Part shown: in pieces, positions 8,209 to 17,975 of the stretch | Layout: every line of letters begins with the position of its first letter | Position numbering within the stretch: the stretch's first letter is position 1 | NCBI RefSeq assembly: GCF_000423565.1 | Contig: NZ_KE384036.1 | Location: forward strand, 1-64,000 | Direction: 5' to 3' | Source of the DNA: Runella zeae DSM 19591 | GTDB taxonomy: Bacteria; Bacteroidota; Bacteroidia; Cytophagales; Spirosomataceae | Length of the DNA: 64,000 bases | Made by a program: the position numbers and the translations under genes | The notes under the pieces: model-generated | What the model saw: the letters and a program-made list of their open reading frames with translations, nothing else | Database searches by the model: none | Told to the model about the DNA's origin: nothing

Positions 8209-9036
8209 TTAACGACTATATAATATTGGATTTAATGGACTATCCGGCACACTGCCAACGGGCGAGGAAGCAAGCCATGTTTCCCAATCAGCCTTTTGAA
8301 AACTATTTTTAGGCTGAATAATGCGCTGGTCTTTATCCATATAAATCATCGTCATCACTTTGCGGGGTTTGGTAGAGAGATTGGCCCCTGCACGGTGAAA
8401 CAACCACCCCGCATGGTAACTTACCTCACCCAACTCAAAGGGTGTTTCGTTCAGATTAAACTGTGTCAATGATTGAGACATCAAAGCCTCACTTTCGTCA
8501 CTAATTTCTACGTCACGGCCAATCTCTACGGCTTGACTTTTTTCGGCAAAAGCCAAAGGTCCCATATCCATCGGAGTGGCTTGCAACGGAATCCAAATCG
8601 TGACGGTTTTGGGAGATGCCAAAGGCCAATAAAACTGATCGGCGTGCCAGGGAGTGATGCCCCCACTCGGTTCTTTGTAAAGTGCTTGGTCGTGATAGAG
8701 CCGTACACCCTCTACCCCCATGAGGTCGGCGGCGATTTGCGCCAAACGTTTAGAAAACACAAATTCTTTGGCAGTTTCGTCTTCACGCCAGAGATTCATG
8801 ATTTGCAAAAACGCCCGCTCATAAGTTGTGCGCTCCTCCATAGGTTTGGTAAGTTTGTTGAGCTTAAACACCAAATCCGTAATCACATCTCCATAATAAG
8901 CCAACACCTCCGCACTAAGCACGTTTTTGAGTTTTACATAGCCGTATTCTTGATAAAAAGAAATGGCTTCGGGCGAAACTACATAAGGAGTATTGAGTTC
9001 CTCTTTCAAAATAGTTGTATCAATTGTTGCTGACAT
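8209..9036 (-). CDS. Phytanoyl-CoA dioxygenase (PhyH) family protein
   Basis: A 275-residue Fe(II)/2-oxoglutarate-dependent oxygenase of the PhyH family; members hydroxylate lipids, small metabolites or natural products. The iron-binding HxD is H131-A-D133 in GITPWHADQFYW. The distal histidine is in the segment HAGWLFHRAGAN (208-219), most likely H214, and R225 in STKPRKVM may bind 2-oxoglutarate. It is divergent from an AraC-type regulator starting at 9180, with a palindrome between the two, so that regulator probably controls it. The substrate is unknown. The hairpin at 8166-8199 closes its transcript. Confidence 0.85.
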   Translation of the reverse strand: MSATIDTTILKEELNTPYVVSPEAISFYQEYGYVKLKNVLSAEVLAYYGDVITDLVFKLNKLTKPMEERTTYERAFLQIMNLWREDETAKEFVFSKRLAQIAADLMGVEGVRLYHDQALYKEPSGGITPWHADQFYWPLASPKTVTIWIPLQATPMDMGPLAFAEKSQAVEIGRDVEISDESEALMSQSLTQFNLNETPFELGEVSYHAGWLFHRAGANLSTKPRKVMTMIYMDKDQRIIQPKNSFQKADWETWLASSPVGSVPDSPLNPILYSR

Positions 9037-9069
9037 GATTAGTTGATTTTTTGCTTGAATGTTGATACA

Positions 9070-9083
9070 AAATAAGCTTATTT
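9070..9083. promoter_or_regulatory. Palindromic candidate operator between PhyH and AraC genes
   Basis: A perfect 14-bp palindrome, AAATAAGCTTATTT, lies in the 143-base divergent gap, flanked by TTGATAC on the left and GTCAA on the right, which extend the symmetry imperfectly. Its position suits control of both divergent promoters. AraC-family proteins usually prefer direct repeats, so another regulator is possible. Confidence 0.35.
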
Positions 9084-9179
9084 GTCAAATCCAAAAATTC
9101 TCATTATTGATAAAAAAATGTAGTATTTTAGCCTAAATATCACACGAAACAAATCTATAAAGTAAAAATTCTTCATTTT

Positions 9180-10046
9180 ATGAAACCGCAGCTCGAAAAG
9201 CTAGCTCTCGAAGGGCGTTTTTCTTACTTAGCACGTCATTTCAAACGTCCCAATTTCGACGCGCCTTGGCACTATCATCCTGAGTGGGAGCTTACCTATA
9301 TCATTGACAGCAGCGGGCAGCGGTTTGTCGGCGATAGTATCGAGCCTTTCTTTGAAAACGATTTGGTATTGTTGGCGAGTAATCTCCCGCATTTTTGGCG
9401 CAATAGTGACGACTACTATCAGCTTCCTTTCCAAAAATCAGCAGAAGCCATCTTGGTGCAGTTTCCTCAAAGTTTGGTGGATGATTTTTTTGAAAAAGTA
9501 CCCGAATTTAGCCATCTTAGGCGACTCTTGAATGAAGCAGTAAGAGGTATCAAATTTAGCACCCAAGTCGCTACTATGCTCAGAGATGACCTTCTTCGCC
9601 TGCCTACCCTTCCAGATGGTGAGCGTTTTGTAGCTTTTATGCACATTTTACTCATACTCAGCCATGATAGCAAAGGTCAATTGCTAGCAAGTCAAGGCTA
9701 CCAAATCACCCCTGACGAAGCCGATACAGAGCGGATGAAGCGTATTCTAGAATTTACATTAGCCCATTTTCAAGAAGATATCAAGTTGGAAATCATTGCC
9801 GAAACTGCCCATTTGACAGTTCCGGCCTTCTGTCGATATTTTAAGAAGCGAACTCAAAAGACCTACGTTGATTTTTTGCAAGGCTTGCGAACAAGCCACG
9901 CCCGCCAACTACTCACTAGCTCCGAAATGAGCGTGGCGCAGATAGGTTTGGAATGTGGTTTTCAGAATCTGTCCCATTTTCACCAAGTTTTCAAACGACA
10001 CACTGGCGATTCTCCTCTCCAGTATCGTTTAAAAACGCAACGCTAG
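9180..10046 (+). CDS. AraC family transcriptional regulator (cupin sensor)
   Basis: A 288-residue regulator. The N-terminal cupin-like ligand-binding half includes WHYHPEWELTY (30-40) and RFVGDSIEPF. The C-terminal AraC/XylS DNA-binding half occupies roughly residues 187-288, with two helix-turn-helix units: IIAETAHLTVPAFCRYFKK and MSVAQIGLECGFQNLSHFHQ. It is a clear paralogue of the regulator at 17057-17926, sharing the RFVGDSIE and SNLPH motifs. It is divergent from the PhyH dioxygenase gene, its likely target. The ligand is probably a sugar or a small metabolite, by family habit only. Confidence 0.9.
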   Translation: MKPQLEKLALEGRFSYLARHFKRPNFDAPWHYHPEWELTYIIDSSGQRFVGDSIEPFFENDLVLLASNLPHFWRNSDDYYQLPFQKSAEAILVQFPQSLVDDFFEKVPEFSHLRRLLNEAVRGIKFSTQVATMLRDDLLRLPTLPDGERFVAFMHILLILSHDSKGQLLASQGYQITPDEADTERMKRILEFTLAHFQEDIKLEIIAETAHLTVPAFCRYFKKRTQKTYVDFLQGLRTSHARQLLTSSEMSVAQIGLECGFQNLSHFHQVFKRHTGDSPLQYRLKTQR

Positions 10047-10715
10047 GTTCCCTTCTATTTCTGCTCCGGTTTTCACCTTGTTTTTACGTATTTATGGTAT
10101 TCTGCCCTTAGGCCGGTGTAAAATTATATTATCTTTGATGACAGATATTAGAGGGTTTTATATAGATATTATTGTTTTTACTTAACCATAACCTTCCTAT
10201 GCCTTTTCACCTCCTAATAACTGAGTAATACTTACCTTCTTTCCTTAGGTATATTTCCTTTAAGATAGATTTGATAATCAATTATTTATACCCCATTGTA
10301 CACAAAACTTACACGAAGTACAAATACTTATACCTACTCAATCTCTTCTTTCGGGTATCTTCAGCTAGAACAATCTTAAGGCATTTAACACATTCAATCA
10401 ATAGACTTATAACCAAAAACCAATACTTGCTTTTTTCGCAAAAATTTTGCAGTTTTGTTAGCAAATACCCTAAATAATCAATGTTTTTTTGAAAAATTGT
10501 AAAGCAATGTTCTTTTGGATTAATAAATTGTAAAATTCCAAGATAATTTAAAATATTCTCAATGAGACAAAAATAAAGCTACATTATTTGGCAAAAACGT
10601 TGTTATACCAAATAAATTTTTGTTTAACTTGCGTGAGTTTATGATTAGGTAAAGCTACTGATGAGCGTATTGTTACCGAGCTATTAACCAACCCCCCCAA
10701 TATACATTTAAAACC
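10047..10715. other. Long AT-rich gap upstream of gltB
   Basis: About 670 bases between the AraC gene and gltB. It is low in GC and holds short open frames only, including one of 68 codons at 10271-10477 that has no recognisable protein features. No hairpin, tRNA or repeat stood out. The region from about 10600 to 10715 should hold the gltB promoter and leader; a loose TAAATTTTTG match lies near 10610-10625. The length leaves room for nitrogen-responsive control or a small RNA, but nothing specific can be supported. Confidence 0.4.
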
Positions 10716-13700
10716 ATGCTAGAACCTGCCCAACAGGGGCTTTATCGCCCCGAGTTTGAACACGACGCATGCGGTATCGGTTTCCGAGCCAACATGAAGG
10801 GTCGTAAATCTCACCAAATGGTCGCCGATGCCATCACGATGCTCGAACGCATGGACCACCGTGGTGCCTGTGGCTCTGACCCTAATACTGGTGATGGCGC
10901 GGGAATCTTAATCCAAATTCCCCACGAGTTTTTTGTGGAAGAGTGTACAAAGCTAGGCTTCTCGCTTCCTGCGGCTGGTGAGTACGGTGTAGGGATGATT
11001 TTCTTCCCCAAAGATGCCAAGCTCCGTGCCGAATGCCGTGACATTTTGAATCGTAAAATCAAAAAACTGGGTCTAGGTTTGCTAGGATATCGCACAGTAC
11101 CTACCCTCAACGACATTCTAGGCGAAGGCTCACTCTCGGTAGAGCCCGAAGTAGAGCAGCTCTTTATCAAACGCCCTGACTCCATCACCGATGAACTCGG
11201 CTTTGAACGTAAGCTGTTTGTACTTCGTCAGTACGTGACTCGTATTATCTACGATTCGGTCATTGGTTCCAAATCTCACTTTTACTTTTCTTCGTTGTCG
11301 TGCCGTACAATTTCTTACAAAGGACAATTGACAACAGGACAATTAAAATATTATTTCCCCGATTTGCATCATGAGTCGGTGGTATCGGCGTTTGCGATTA
11401 TTCACTCCCGCTTCTCGACCAATACTTTCCCCTCTTGGAAATTGGCTCAACCTTTCCGTTATGTAGCTCACAACGGTGAAATCAACACCGTAAGAGGCAA
11501 CGTAAACTGGATTAGAGCGGGAGAAAAATCGTTTTGGTCTGATAAGTTTACCAAAGAAGAAATGGATATGTTGCTTCCTATTTGCGACATTACCAACTCC
11601 GATACGGCCAACTTAGACAACGCCATCGAATTACTCTATCTCTCAGGCCGCTCGCTTCCTCACGTGATGATGATGGTAGTACCGGAAGCTTGGGATGGCA
11701 ACAACGACATGGACCCTCAGCGTAAAGCGTTTTATGAGTACCATGCCGCTATTCAAGAACCTTGGGATGGCCCAGCGTCGATTTCATTTACAGATGGCAA
11801 AATCATCGGGGCTACCTTAGACCGTAACGGACTCCGTCCTTCACGCTATTGGGTACTCGACGACGATACCGTTATCATGGCTTCCGAAGCAGGGGTATTG
11901 GATGTAGATCCCGCCAAAGTAGTTTCTAAAGGACGTCTTCAATCAGGTAAGATGTTTGTGGTAGATATGGAACAAGGCCGTATCATCCCTGATGAAGAAC
12001 TCAAAGCTGATATTTGCTCACGCCAGCCTTATCAACAATGGTTGGAGGAAAACAAAATCAAAATCTCTGACCTCGAACCATCTCAACGCCCCTTTGCGCC
12101 CTACGATGACAAACTTCTCCTAAAACGTCAAATTGCTTTTGGATTTAGTTCAGAAGACATTCGGATGGTGCTTGGGCCAATGGCCGAAACAGGTATGGAA
12201 GCCATTGGGTCGATGGGGACAGATGTGCCGTTGGCGGTACTTTCAGAGCAAAGCCAACACTTGGCAAACTACTTTAAGCAACTCTTTGCTCAAGTAACCA
12301 ACCCACCGATAGACTCGATTCGTGAGCGCTCGATTATGTCGCTTATCTCGTTTGTAGGCTCTACCGAAAACCTGCTTACTGAATCGCCTCAGCATTGTCG
12401 CCAAATCGAACTAGAGCAACCTGTACTAACTATTGAAGAGTTTGATAAGCTGCGTTGGGTAGATAAAGCGCATTTTCAAGCCAAAACCATCAATACTTAT
12501 TTCCGCGCCGACCAAGGCGGCAAAGGCCTCGAAAGAGCCTTAGAGCGTATTTGTCGCTACGCCGAAGATGCGATTGAAGACGGTTTTGAAATCATCATTC
12601 TCTCCGACCGTGCAATTGACTCTGACCATGCTCCCATTCCTTCGCTTTTGGCCTTAGCGGCCGTTCACCACCACCTTATTCGTCAAGGATTACGTGGTAA
12701 AGTGGGTATTTTGGTAGAAGCAGGAGATGTATTTGAGACCCACCACGTAGCTACTCTGATTGGTTATGGTGCAGCAGGTGTATGCCCTTATATGGCTTTC
12801 CAAACCCTTGCTTATATGAACAAGCATGGCATGATCAATGGAGAGTTTAAAAATGAAAAACTATATGCCAACTACATCAAGGCCATTGACAAAGAATTGC
12901 TCAAAATCTTCTCCAAGATGGGGATTTCTACCTTGCAATCTTACCAAGGAGCCCAAATTTTTGAGTGTTTGGGATTGAACAAAGATGTAGTTGATAAATA
13001 TTTTACAGGTACTATTTCACGGATTGGTGGAATGGGTATCGACGAAATCGCTCGTGAGGTATTGATTCGTCACAAAGTGGCTTACCCTGAGGTACCAATG
13101 ATTAGCCCTCGTCTTGGAGTGGGTGGATTCTATCAGTGGAAACAACGTGGCGAAGCTCACATTTTCAATCCTCAGACCATCCATTTGCTTCAACAATCGA
13201 CCCGCAAAGGTGGAGAAGAAGGGTATCAGATTTTCAAGAAGTTTTCAAAACTCATTGATGACCAAACCCAAAAAGCACTCACGCTTCGAGGCTTGATGAA
13301 ATTCAAAAAAGGAACGCCTATTCCTTTAGAAGAAGTAGAGTCGGTCGAAAGCATTTTCAAACGCTTCGCCACAGGTGCGATGTCTTTTGGGTCTATTTCT
13401 TGGGAAGCCCACACTACCCTCGCTATCGCTATGAATCGTATCGGCGGTAAGTCAAACTCTGGCGAAGGTGGAGAAGATGAGCTTCGCTATACTCCCCTAC
13501 CCAATGGTGACTTTATGTCGTCGGCGATTAAGCAAGTAGCTTCGGGGCGTTTTGGCGTAACAAGCCACTACCTTTCAAATGCGCAAGAATTGCAAATCAA
13601 AATGGCCCAAGGAGCCAAACCAGGTGAAGGTGGGCAGCTTCCGGGTCATAAAGTGGATGACTGGATTGGCCGTACTCGTCACTCTACGCCTGGCGTAGGT

Positions 13701-15296
13701 TTGATTTCGCCTCCTCCTCACCACGATATTTATTCGATTGAGGATTTGGCGCAGCTCATCTATGACCTCAAAAATGCCAACCGCGCTGCTCGCATCAGTG
13801 TCAAACTCGTATCCGAAGCAGGCGTAGGTACCGTAGCTACTGGAGTTGCCAAAGCTCATTCTGACCATATCCTCATCTCTGGCCACGACGGTGGAACGGG
13901 TGCTTCGCCACTCAGTTCGATTCGCCACGCAGGTTTACCTTGGGAGCTTGGTTTGGCCGAAACCCACCAAACTTTGGTAAAAAATAAACTCCGTGGCCGG
14001 GTGACAATTCAGGCCGACGGACAGATGCGTACTGGCCGCGACTTAGCGATTGCGGCTTTGCTAGGAGCCGAAGAATTTGGCGTAGCTACCGCCGCTTTGG
14101 TGACGGCTGGCTGTATCATGATGCGCAAATGCCACCTCAATACTTGCCCCGTGGGTGTCGCTACCCAACGCAAAGAATTGCGTGCGCTCTTTACTGGAAA
14201 GCCTGAGTATGTGGTAAATATGTTTACGTACATGGCACAAGAACTACGCGAAATCATGGCACAACTTGGCTTCCGTACCATCAACGAAATGGTAGGACAA
14301 GTGCAGTTCTTAGAAATGCGTAACGACATCAAACATTGGAAGTATAAAGCGTTGGATTTCAATGCAATGCTCTATAAAGAACCTGTGAGCCTTGATGTAG
14401 CTCAATTCAAACAAGAAGAACAAGACCACGGTATAGATAGCGTGATTGACTGGCAATTGATTGAAGCCGCTCAGCCTGCGCTTCAAAATCAAGAAGAGGT
14501 ATATGGAGAATATCCTATCAACAACCTCAACCGCTCAGTGGGCAACATGCTCTCCAACGAAATCTCCAAAAAATACGGAGGAGTAGGCTTATCAAAAGGC
14601 ACTATCCACTTCAAGTTTAGAGGTACGGCGGGTCAAAGCTTCGGAGCTTTCAACACAAACGGTATTCGTTTAGAGCTTGAAGGCGATGCCAACGATTACT
14701 TTGGCAAAGGTCTTTGCGGGGCAGAATTGGTAGTATATCCCGACCGCGAAGCTACTTTCAAACCCGAAGAAAACATCATCATTGGAAACGTAGCGTTTTA
14801 TGGCGCTACCTCCGGCGAAGCTTATATCCGTGGTACGGCCGGAGAGCGTTTCTGCGTTCGTAACTCAGGAGCCAAAGTAGTAGTAGAAGGCGTAGGCGAC
14901 CACGGCCTCGAATACATGACAGGAGGTCTAGCCATTATTTTGGGTGAAGTAGGACGTAACTTTGCCGCAGGTATGTCGGGAGGAGTGGCCTATGTATGGG
15001 ATAAAAATGGAGACTTTACTTCTAAAGTCAATACCGAAATGGTGACTACCGAGCCTCTCTCGGAAGAAGACGAGACCATTATCAAAGGTTTTATTGAGAA
15101 GCATTTCCAATATACCACAAGTAACGTTGCCTTTATGATGACCCAAGATTGGGGTAATTATTTAGGTCAGTTTGTGAAAGTAATGCCTACCGATTTCAAA
15201 AAGGCCTTGGCCGGGCGTGGTATCAGCCTTTCACAACAGATTGCTGACAAAAATGTAGTGTATCAAGATATTGTAGTTGACGTAGCCCACAATTAA
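10716..15296 (+). CDS. gltB: Glutamate synthase large subunit
   Basis: The 1526-residue alpha subunit of NADPH-dependent glutamate synthase (GOGAT), which transfers the amide of glutamine to 2-oxoglutarate to give two glutamates. Domains in order: an N-terminal class II glutamine amidotransferase, whose nucleophile C19 in EHDACGIGF is exposed after removal of an 18-residue propeptide; a central domain; the FMN-binding synthase domain, including GGKSNSGEGGEDE; and the C-terminal beta-helix domain (GXXG repeats, about 1270-1480). The 3Fe-4S ligands are C1133, C1139 and C1144 in CIMMRKCHLNTCPVG. Length is normal. It is followed after 166 bases by gltD. A small hairpin between them may tune the ratio of the two subunits. 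Confidence 0.98.
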   Translation: MLEPAQQGLYRPEFEHDACGIGFRANMKGRKSHQMVADAITMLERMDHRGACGSDPNTGDGAGILIQIPHEFFVEECTKLGFSLPAAGEYGVGMIFFPKDAKLRAECRDILNRKIKKLGLGLLGYRTVPTLNDILGEGSLSVEPEVEQLFIKRPDSITDELGFERKLFVLRQYVTRIIYDSVIGSKSHFYFSSLSCRTISYKGQLTTGQLKYYFPDLHHESVVSAFAIIHSRFSTNTFPSWKLAQPFRYVAHNGEINTVRGNVNWIRAGEKSFWSDKFTKEEMDMLLPICDITNSDTANLDNAIELLYLSGRSLPHVMMMVVPEAWDGNNDMDPQRKAFYEYHAAIQEPWDGPASISFTDGKIIGATLDRNGLRPSRYWVLDDDTVIMASEAGVLDVDPAKVVSKGRLQSGKMFVVDMEQGRIIPDEELKADICSRQPYQQWLEENKIKISDLEPSQRPFAPYDDKLLLKRQIAFGFSSEDIRMVLGPMAETGMEAIGSMGTDVPLAVLSEQSQHLANYFKQLFAQVTNPPIDSIRERSIMSLISFVGSTENLLTESPQHCRQIELEQPVLTIEEFDKLRWVDKAHFQAKTINTYFRADQGGKGLERALERICRYAEDAIEDGFEIIILSDRAIDSDHAPIPSLLALAAVHHHLIRQGLRGKVGILVEAGDVFETHHVATLIGYGAAGVCPYMAFQTLAYMNKHGMINGEFKNEKLYANYIKAIDKELLKIFSKMGISTLQSYQGAQIFECLGLNKDVVDKYFTGTISRIGGMGIDEIAREVLIRHKVAYPEVPMISPRLGVGGFYQWKQRGEAHIFNPQTIHLLQQSTRKGGEEGYQIFKKFSKLIDDQTQKALTLRGLMKFKKGTPIPLEEVESVESIFKRFATGAMSFGSISWEAHTTLAIAMNRIGGKSNSGEGGEDELRYTPLPNGDFMSSAIKQVASGRFGVTSHYLSNAQELQIKMAQGAKPGEGGQLPGHKVDDWIGRTRHSTPGVGLISPPPHHDIYSIEDLAQLIYDLKNANRAARISVKLVSEAGVGTVATGVAKAHSDHILISGHDGGTGASPLSSIRHAGLPWELGLAETHQTLVKNKLRGRVTIQADGQMRTGRDLAIAALLGAEEFGVATAALVTAGCIMMRKCHLNTCPVGVATQRKELRALFTGKPEYVVNMFTYMAQELREIMAQLGFRTINEMVGQVQFLEMRNDIKHWKYKALDFNAMLYKEPVSLDVAQFKQEEQDHGIDSVIDWQLIEAAQPALQNQEEVYGEYPINNLNRSVGNMLSNEISKKYGGVGLSKGTIHFKFRGTAGQSFGAFNTNGIRLELEGDANDYFGKGLCGAELVVYPDREATFKPEENIIIGNVAFYGATSGEAYIRGTAGERFCVRNSGAKVVVEGVGDHGLEYMTGGLAIILGEVGRNFAAGMSGGVAYVWDKNGDFTSKVNTEMVTTEPLSEEDETIIKGFIEKHFQYTTSNVAFMMTQDWGNYLGQFVKVMPTDFKKALAGRGISLSQQIADKNVVYQDIVVDVAHN

Positions 15297-15312
15297 CCCA
15301 TCCCTTAATATA

Positions 15313-15341
15313 GACCTTGCAGGTATTCTACCTGTAAGGTC
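15313..15341 (+). terminator. Hairpin between gltB and gltD
   Basis: Arms GACCTTGCAGG (15313-15323) and CCTGTAAGGTC (15331-15341) pair with one G-T position around a 7-base loop. There is no clear T-run behind it, so it is probably an mRNA-processing or partial-termination structure inside the gltBD unit rather than a full stop. Confidence 0.45.
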
Positions 15342-15462
15342 CCCTTTAAAAAGGAAATGAAGGTATTTTTGTAGTTGCTCAATCTTGATGATAAGCATTT
15401 TATACATTCACTCAATCACCGCCTGTGCGGAACGTAACTCACTCATTCACTGATTATTTAAA

Positions 15463-16998
15463 ATGGGAAAACCCACTGGATTCATAGAATTTGGCCGCGA
15501 ATTGCCCGCCAAACGCAGCGTTGAAGAACGCCGTTTAGACTATAAAGAAATCGAACCCCTTGGCACCGAAGATAGCTCCAAAAACCAAGCAGCTCGCTGT
15601 ATGGATTGTGGCATTCCTTTTTGCCATAATGGCTGCCCTCTCGGCAACATCATTCCCGAATTTAACGATGCCGTATATGAAGGCAACTGGGAATATGCCT
15701 ACCAAATTTTGAGCAGTACCAACAACTTTCCCGAATTTACGGGCCGCATTTGCCCTGCTCCCTGCGAAGCTTCGTGCGTATTGGGTATCAACAAACCTCC
15801 CGTTGCTATTGAATTTATTGAAAAATCAATCATCGAAACGGCTTACGAAAAAGGATTGGTACAACCCCGCATTCCTAACGTAAGAACAGGTAAAAAAGTA
15901 GCCGTAGTAGGCTCAGGCCCTGCCGGAATGGCGGCAGCGGCTCAGCTCAATTATGCAGGTCACACCGTTACGTTGTTCGAACGTGCCGACCAAATTGGCG
16001 GTCTCTTGCGCTATGGTATTCCTGATTTTAAATTAGAAAAATACGTCATTGACCGCCGTATCAAAGTTATGGAACAAGAAGGCGTTACGTTCAAAACCAA
16101 TACCCATATTGGCGTGGATGTATCAGCCGACGAACTCCTCAAAGAATTTGACGCGATTGTGCTTACGATTGGTTCTACAGAGCCTCGCTCTATTCAAATC
16201 CCCGGTTGGTTGACTTACCTTGGCAAAGGGATTTACCCTGCTATGGAGTTTTTGAGCCAACAAAACAAACGCGTAGCGGGCATCGACCGTATCGCTGACC
16301 ACCGTGGTGATAAATATCAAAATGGTGAAATTTTGGCAACCGACAAAAATGTGGTGGTTATTGGTGGTGGAGATACTGGCTCAGACTGCGTTGGTACTTC
16401 CAACCGTCACAAAGCCAAGACAGTCACTCAAGTAGAGGTAATGCCTGCCCCTAAATATGACGACAAAAAACAACCTTTTTATACAGTTCGTGACGAATCT
16501 ACCCCTTGGCCGCTTTGGCCTTTGACCAAACGCACTTCTACTTCTCACGAAGAAGGATGTGAGCGTTTTTGGAGTATTGCCGTACAAGAATTTGTAGGAG
16601 ATGGTCAAAAACTAACGGGCTTACGTATCGCCGACATCACAGGAGAACGCATCACCGACGACGGCCGCAAAGTTTCTATCACGGAAAACGAACGCGTTGT
16701 TCCTTGCGACTTAGCACTGATTGCGGCAGGTTTCTTGCATCCTCAGCAAGGTTTGATTGAGCAATTTGGCCTCGAAACCGATTTCCGCAAAAACATCAAG
16801 GCTACCGAAAGCAGCTACAAAACCTCTCTCGATAAGGTGTTTGCAGCGGGCGACTGCCGCCGTGGACAATCCCTAGTGGTATGGGCGATTTCGGAAGGCC
16901 GCGAAGCGGCTCGCAAAGTGGACGAATTCCTCATGGGCGAGTCGTTTTTGGAAGCCAAAGAAGTAGGAATTTTCAACCCTGCTTTTGCACAGGCATAA
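15463..16998 (+). CDS. gltD: Glutamate synthase small subunit
   Basis: The 511-residue beta subunit of glutamate synthase. It takes electrons from NADPH onto FAD and passes them through iron-sulfur clusters to GltB. Cysteines at 46, 49, 54, 58 and 97, 101, 105 form the two N-terminal 4Fe-4S sites. The FAD site is VAVVGSGPAGMAA (147-159) and the NADPH site VVVIGGGDTGSD (297-308). A second FAD contact, FAAGDCRRGQSLVVWAI, is near the C-terminus. ATG start at 15463. It ends at a very strong bidirectional hairpin. Confidence 0.97.
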   Translation: MGKPTGFIEFGRELPAKRSVEERRLDYKEIEPLGTEDSSKNQAARCMDCGIPFCHNGCPLGNIIPEFNDAVYEGNWEYAYQILSSTNNFPEFTGRICPAPCEASCVLGINKPPVAIEFIEKSIIETAYEKGLVQPRIPNVRTGKKVAVVGSGPAGMAAAAQLNYAGHTVTLFERADQIGGLLRYGIPDFKLEKYVIDRRIKVMEQEGVTFKTNTHIGVDVSADELLKEFDAIVLTIGSTEPRSIQIPGWLTYLGKGIYPAMEFLSQQNKRVAGIDRIADHRGDKYQNGEILATDKNVVVIGGGDTGSDCVGTSNRHKAKTVTQVEVMPAPKYDDKKQPFYTVRDESTPWPLWPLTKRTSTSHEEGCERFWSIAVQEFVGDGQKLTGLRIADITGERITDDGRKVSITENERVVPCDLALIAAGFLHPQQGLIEQFGLETDFRKNIKATESSYKTSLDKVFAAGDCRRGQSLVVWAISEGREAARKVDEFLMGESFLEAKEVGIFNPAFAQA

Positions 16999-17009
16999 AG
17001 TAAAACAAA

Positions 17010-17061
17010 GCTAATAAAGCACAAAAGAGGTCCGAAATGGCCTCTTTTGTGCTTTATTAGC
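17010..17061. terminator. Bidirectional terminator between gltD and the second AraC gene
   Basis: Exact 21-bp arms (17010-17030 and 17041-17061) enclose a 10-base loop. Each arm contains CACAAAAGAGG or its complement and an A/T-rich outer half, so T-rich ends exist in both directions. The right arm includes the stop codon (17057-17059) and last codon of the convergent AraC-type gene. Confidence 0.85.
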
Positions 17062-17926
17062 CCGCAAATGCCGCTCTATAGGCCATGGGGTTTTGATTTT
17101 TGAGCATCCGAAACGAGCGGTTGAAATTTGAAAGATTATGAAAACCGCATTCATAAGCAATCTGCTGAATGCTTTTTTTGTTTTCGATTAACATCCTACA
17201 GGCATAGCCAATGCGCACTTCAGTCAGAAATTGGATGTATGTCTTTTGGGTACGATTTTTGAAATAACGACAAAAATTCGGCACCGACATGTTAGCGACC
17301 GAAGCCGCTTCATCGATCAAAATACGTCGATTAAATTGCGATAATGTAAATTCATAGACGCGATTGATGGCGTCGGTATCAAATCGGTGGTAAGAATCCA
17401 GAAAACCTTCGCTACTCAAAAGAACCAACTCGTCAGACTCCGCAATGATTTCAAAAATATGCAAAAACAAAGCGATACGCTGTACTCCGCTAGCATTTTC
17501 GAGAAGCTGAGTGATTAATGTTAGAATCCTTTCACGCGTCCTTCCCAAAATCCTGATCCCTCTTTTGGCTTTCTCAAAAAGGCGTTTTAAACCTTCCATT
17601 TCTTTGAGTTCAAAAAAATCCATTCCGAAGCACTCTGGCAAAAATTGTATTACGTGCGATTCTACTTGTAATACCGACTGCGGTGCAAAATAAACAGCAT
17701 CGTTTTTCCAAACATGAGGTAAATTGCTTCCCAACAAAATCAAATCTCCTTCCTCAAACTCTTCAATGCTATCACCCACAAACCTCGTACCACGGCCTTG
17801 TACAATATGGGTTAGTTCTATTTCGGGATGAAAATGCCAATTTTCATACAAGTAAGGTAGTTTATCAATTCTAGCCACAAATGAGTAGTTGGCCGACGGG
17901 TTGATTTTCCGAAATACTGCTTGCAT
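17057..17926 (-). CDS. AraC family regulator of the adjacent sugar-acid cluster
   Basis: A 289-residue AraC/XylS-type activator or repressor. The cupin-like sensor half has WHFHPEIELTHIV (31-43) and RFVGDSIEEFEEGDLILLGSNLPHVW. The C-terminal half has the double helix-turn-helix with IDEAASVANMSVPNFCRYFKN and IQQIAYECGFHNLSNFNRSF. It is divergent from the FAH-family, aldehyde dehydrogenase and UxaA genes. The shared gap contains two identical 11-mers 21 bases apart, the usual form of an AraC-family site. It most likely responds to an intermediate of that pathway. It is paralogous to the regulator at 9180. Confidence 0.9.
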   Translation of the reverse strand: MQAVFRKINPSANYSFVARIDKLPYLYENWHFHPEIELTHIVQGRGTRFVGDSIEEFEEGDLILLGSNLPHVWKNDAVYFAPQSVLQVESHVIQFLPECFGMDFFELKEMEGLKRLFEKAKRGIRILGRTRERILTLITQLLENASGVQRIALFLHIFEIIAESDELVLLSSEGFLDSYHRFDTDAINRVYEFTLSQFNRRILIDEAASVANMSVPNFCRYFKNRTQKTYIQFLTEVRIGYACRMLIENKKSIQQIAYECGFHNLSNFNRSFRMLKNQNPMAYRAAFAG

Positions 17927-17975
17927 ACTATCTATGATATAATACTATTATTATCTTTTCTTCAAACCAAAATTG

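Noticed and set aside
10271-10477. 68-codon plus-strand open frame upstream of gltB
   Set aside because: Low-complexity, AT-rich and without a recognisable family; more likely chance in a long leader region.
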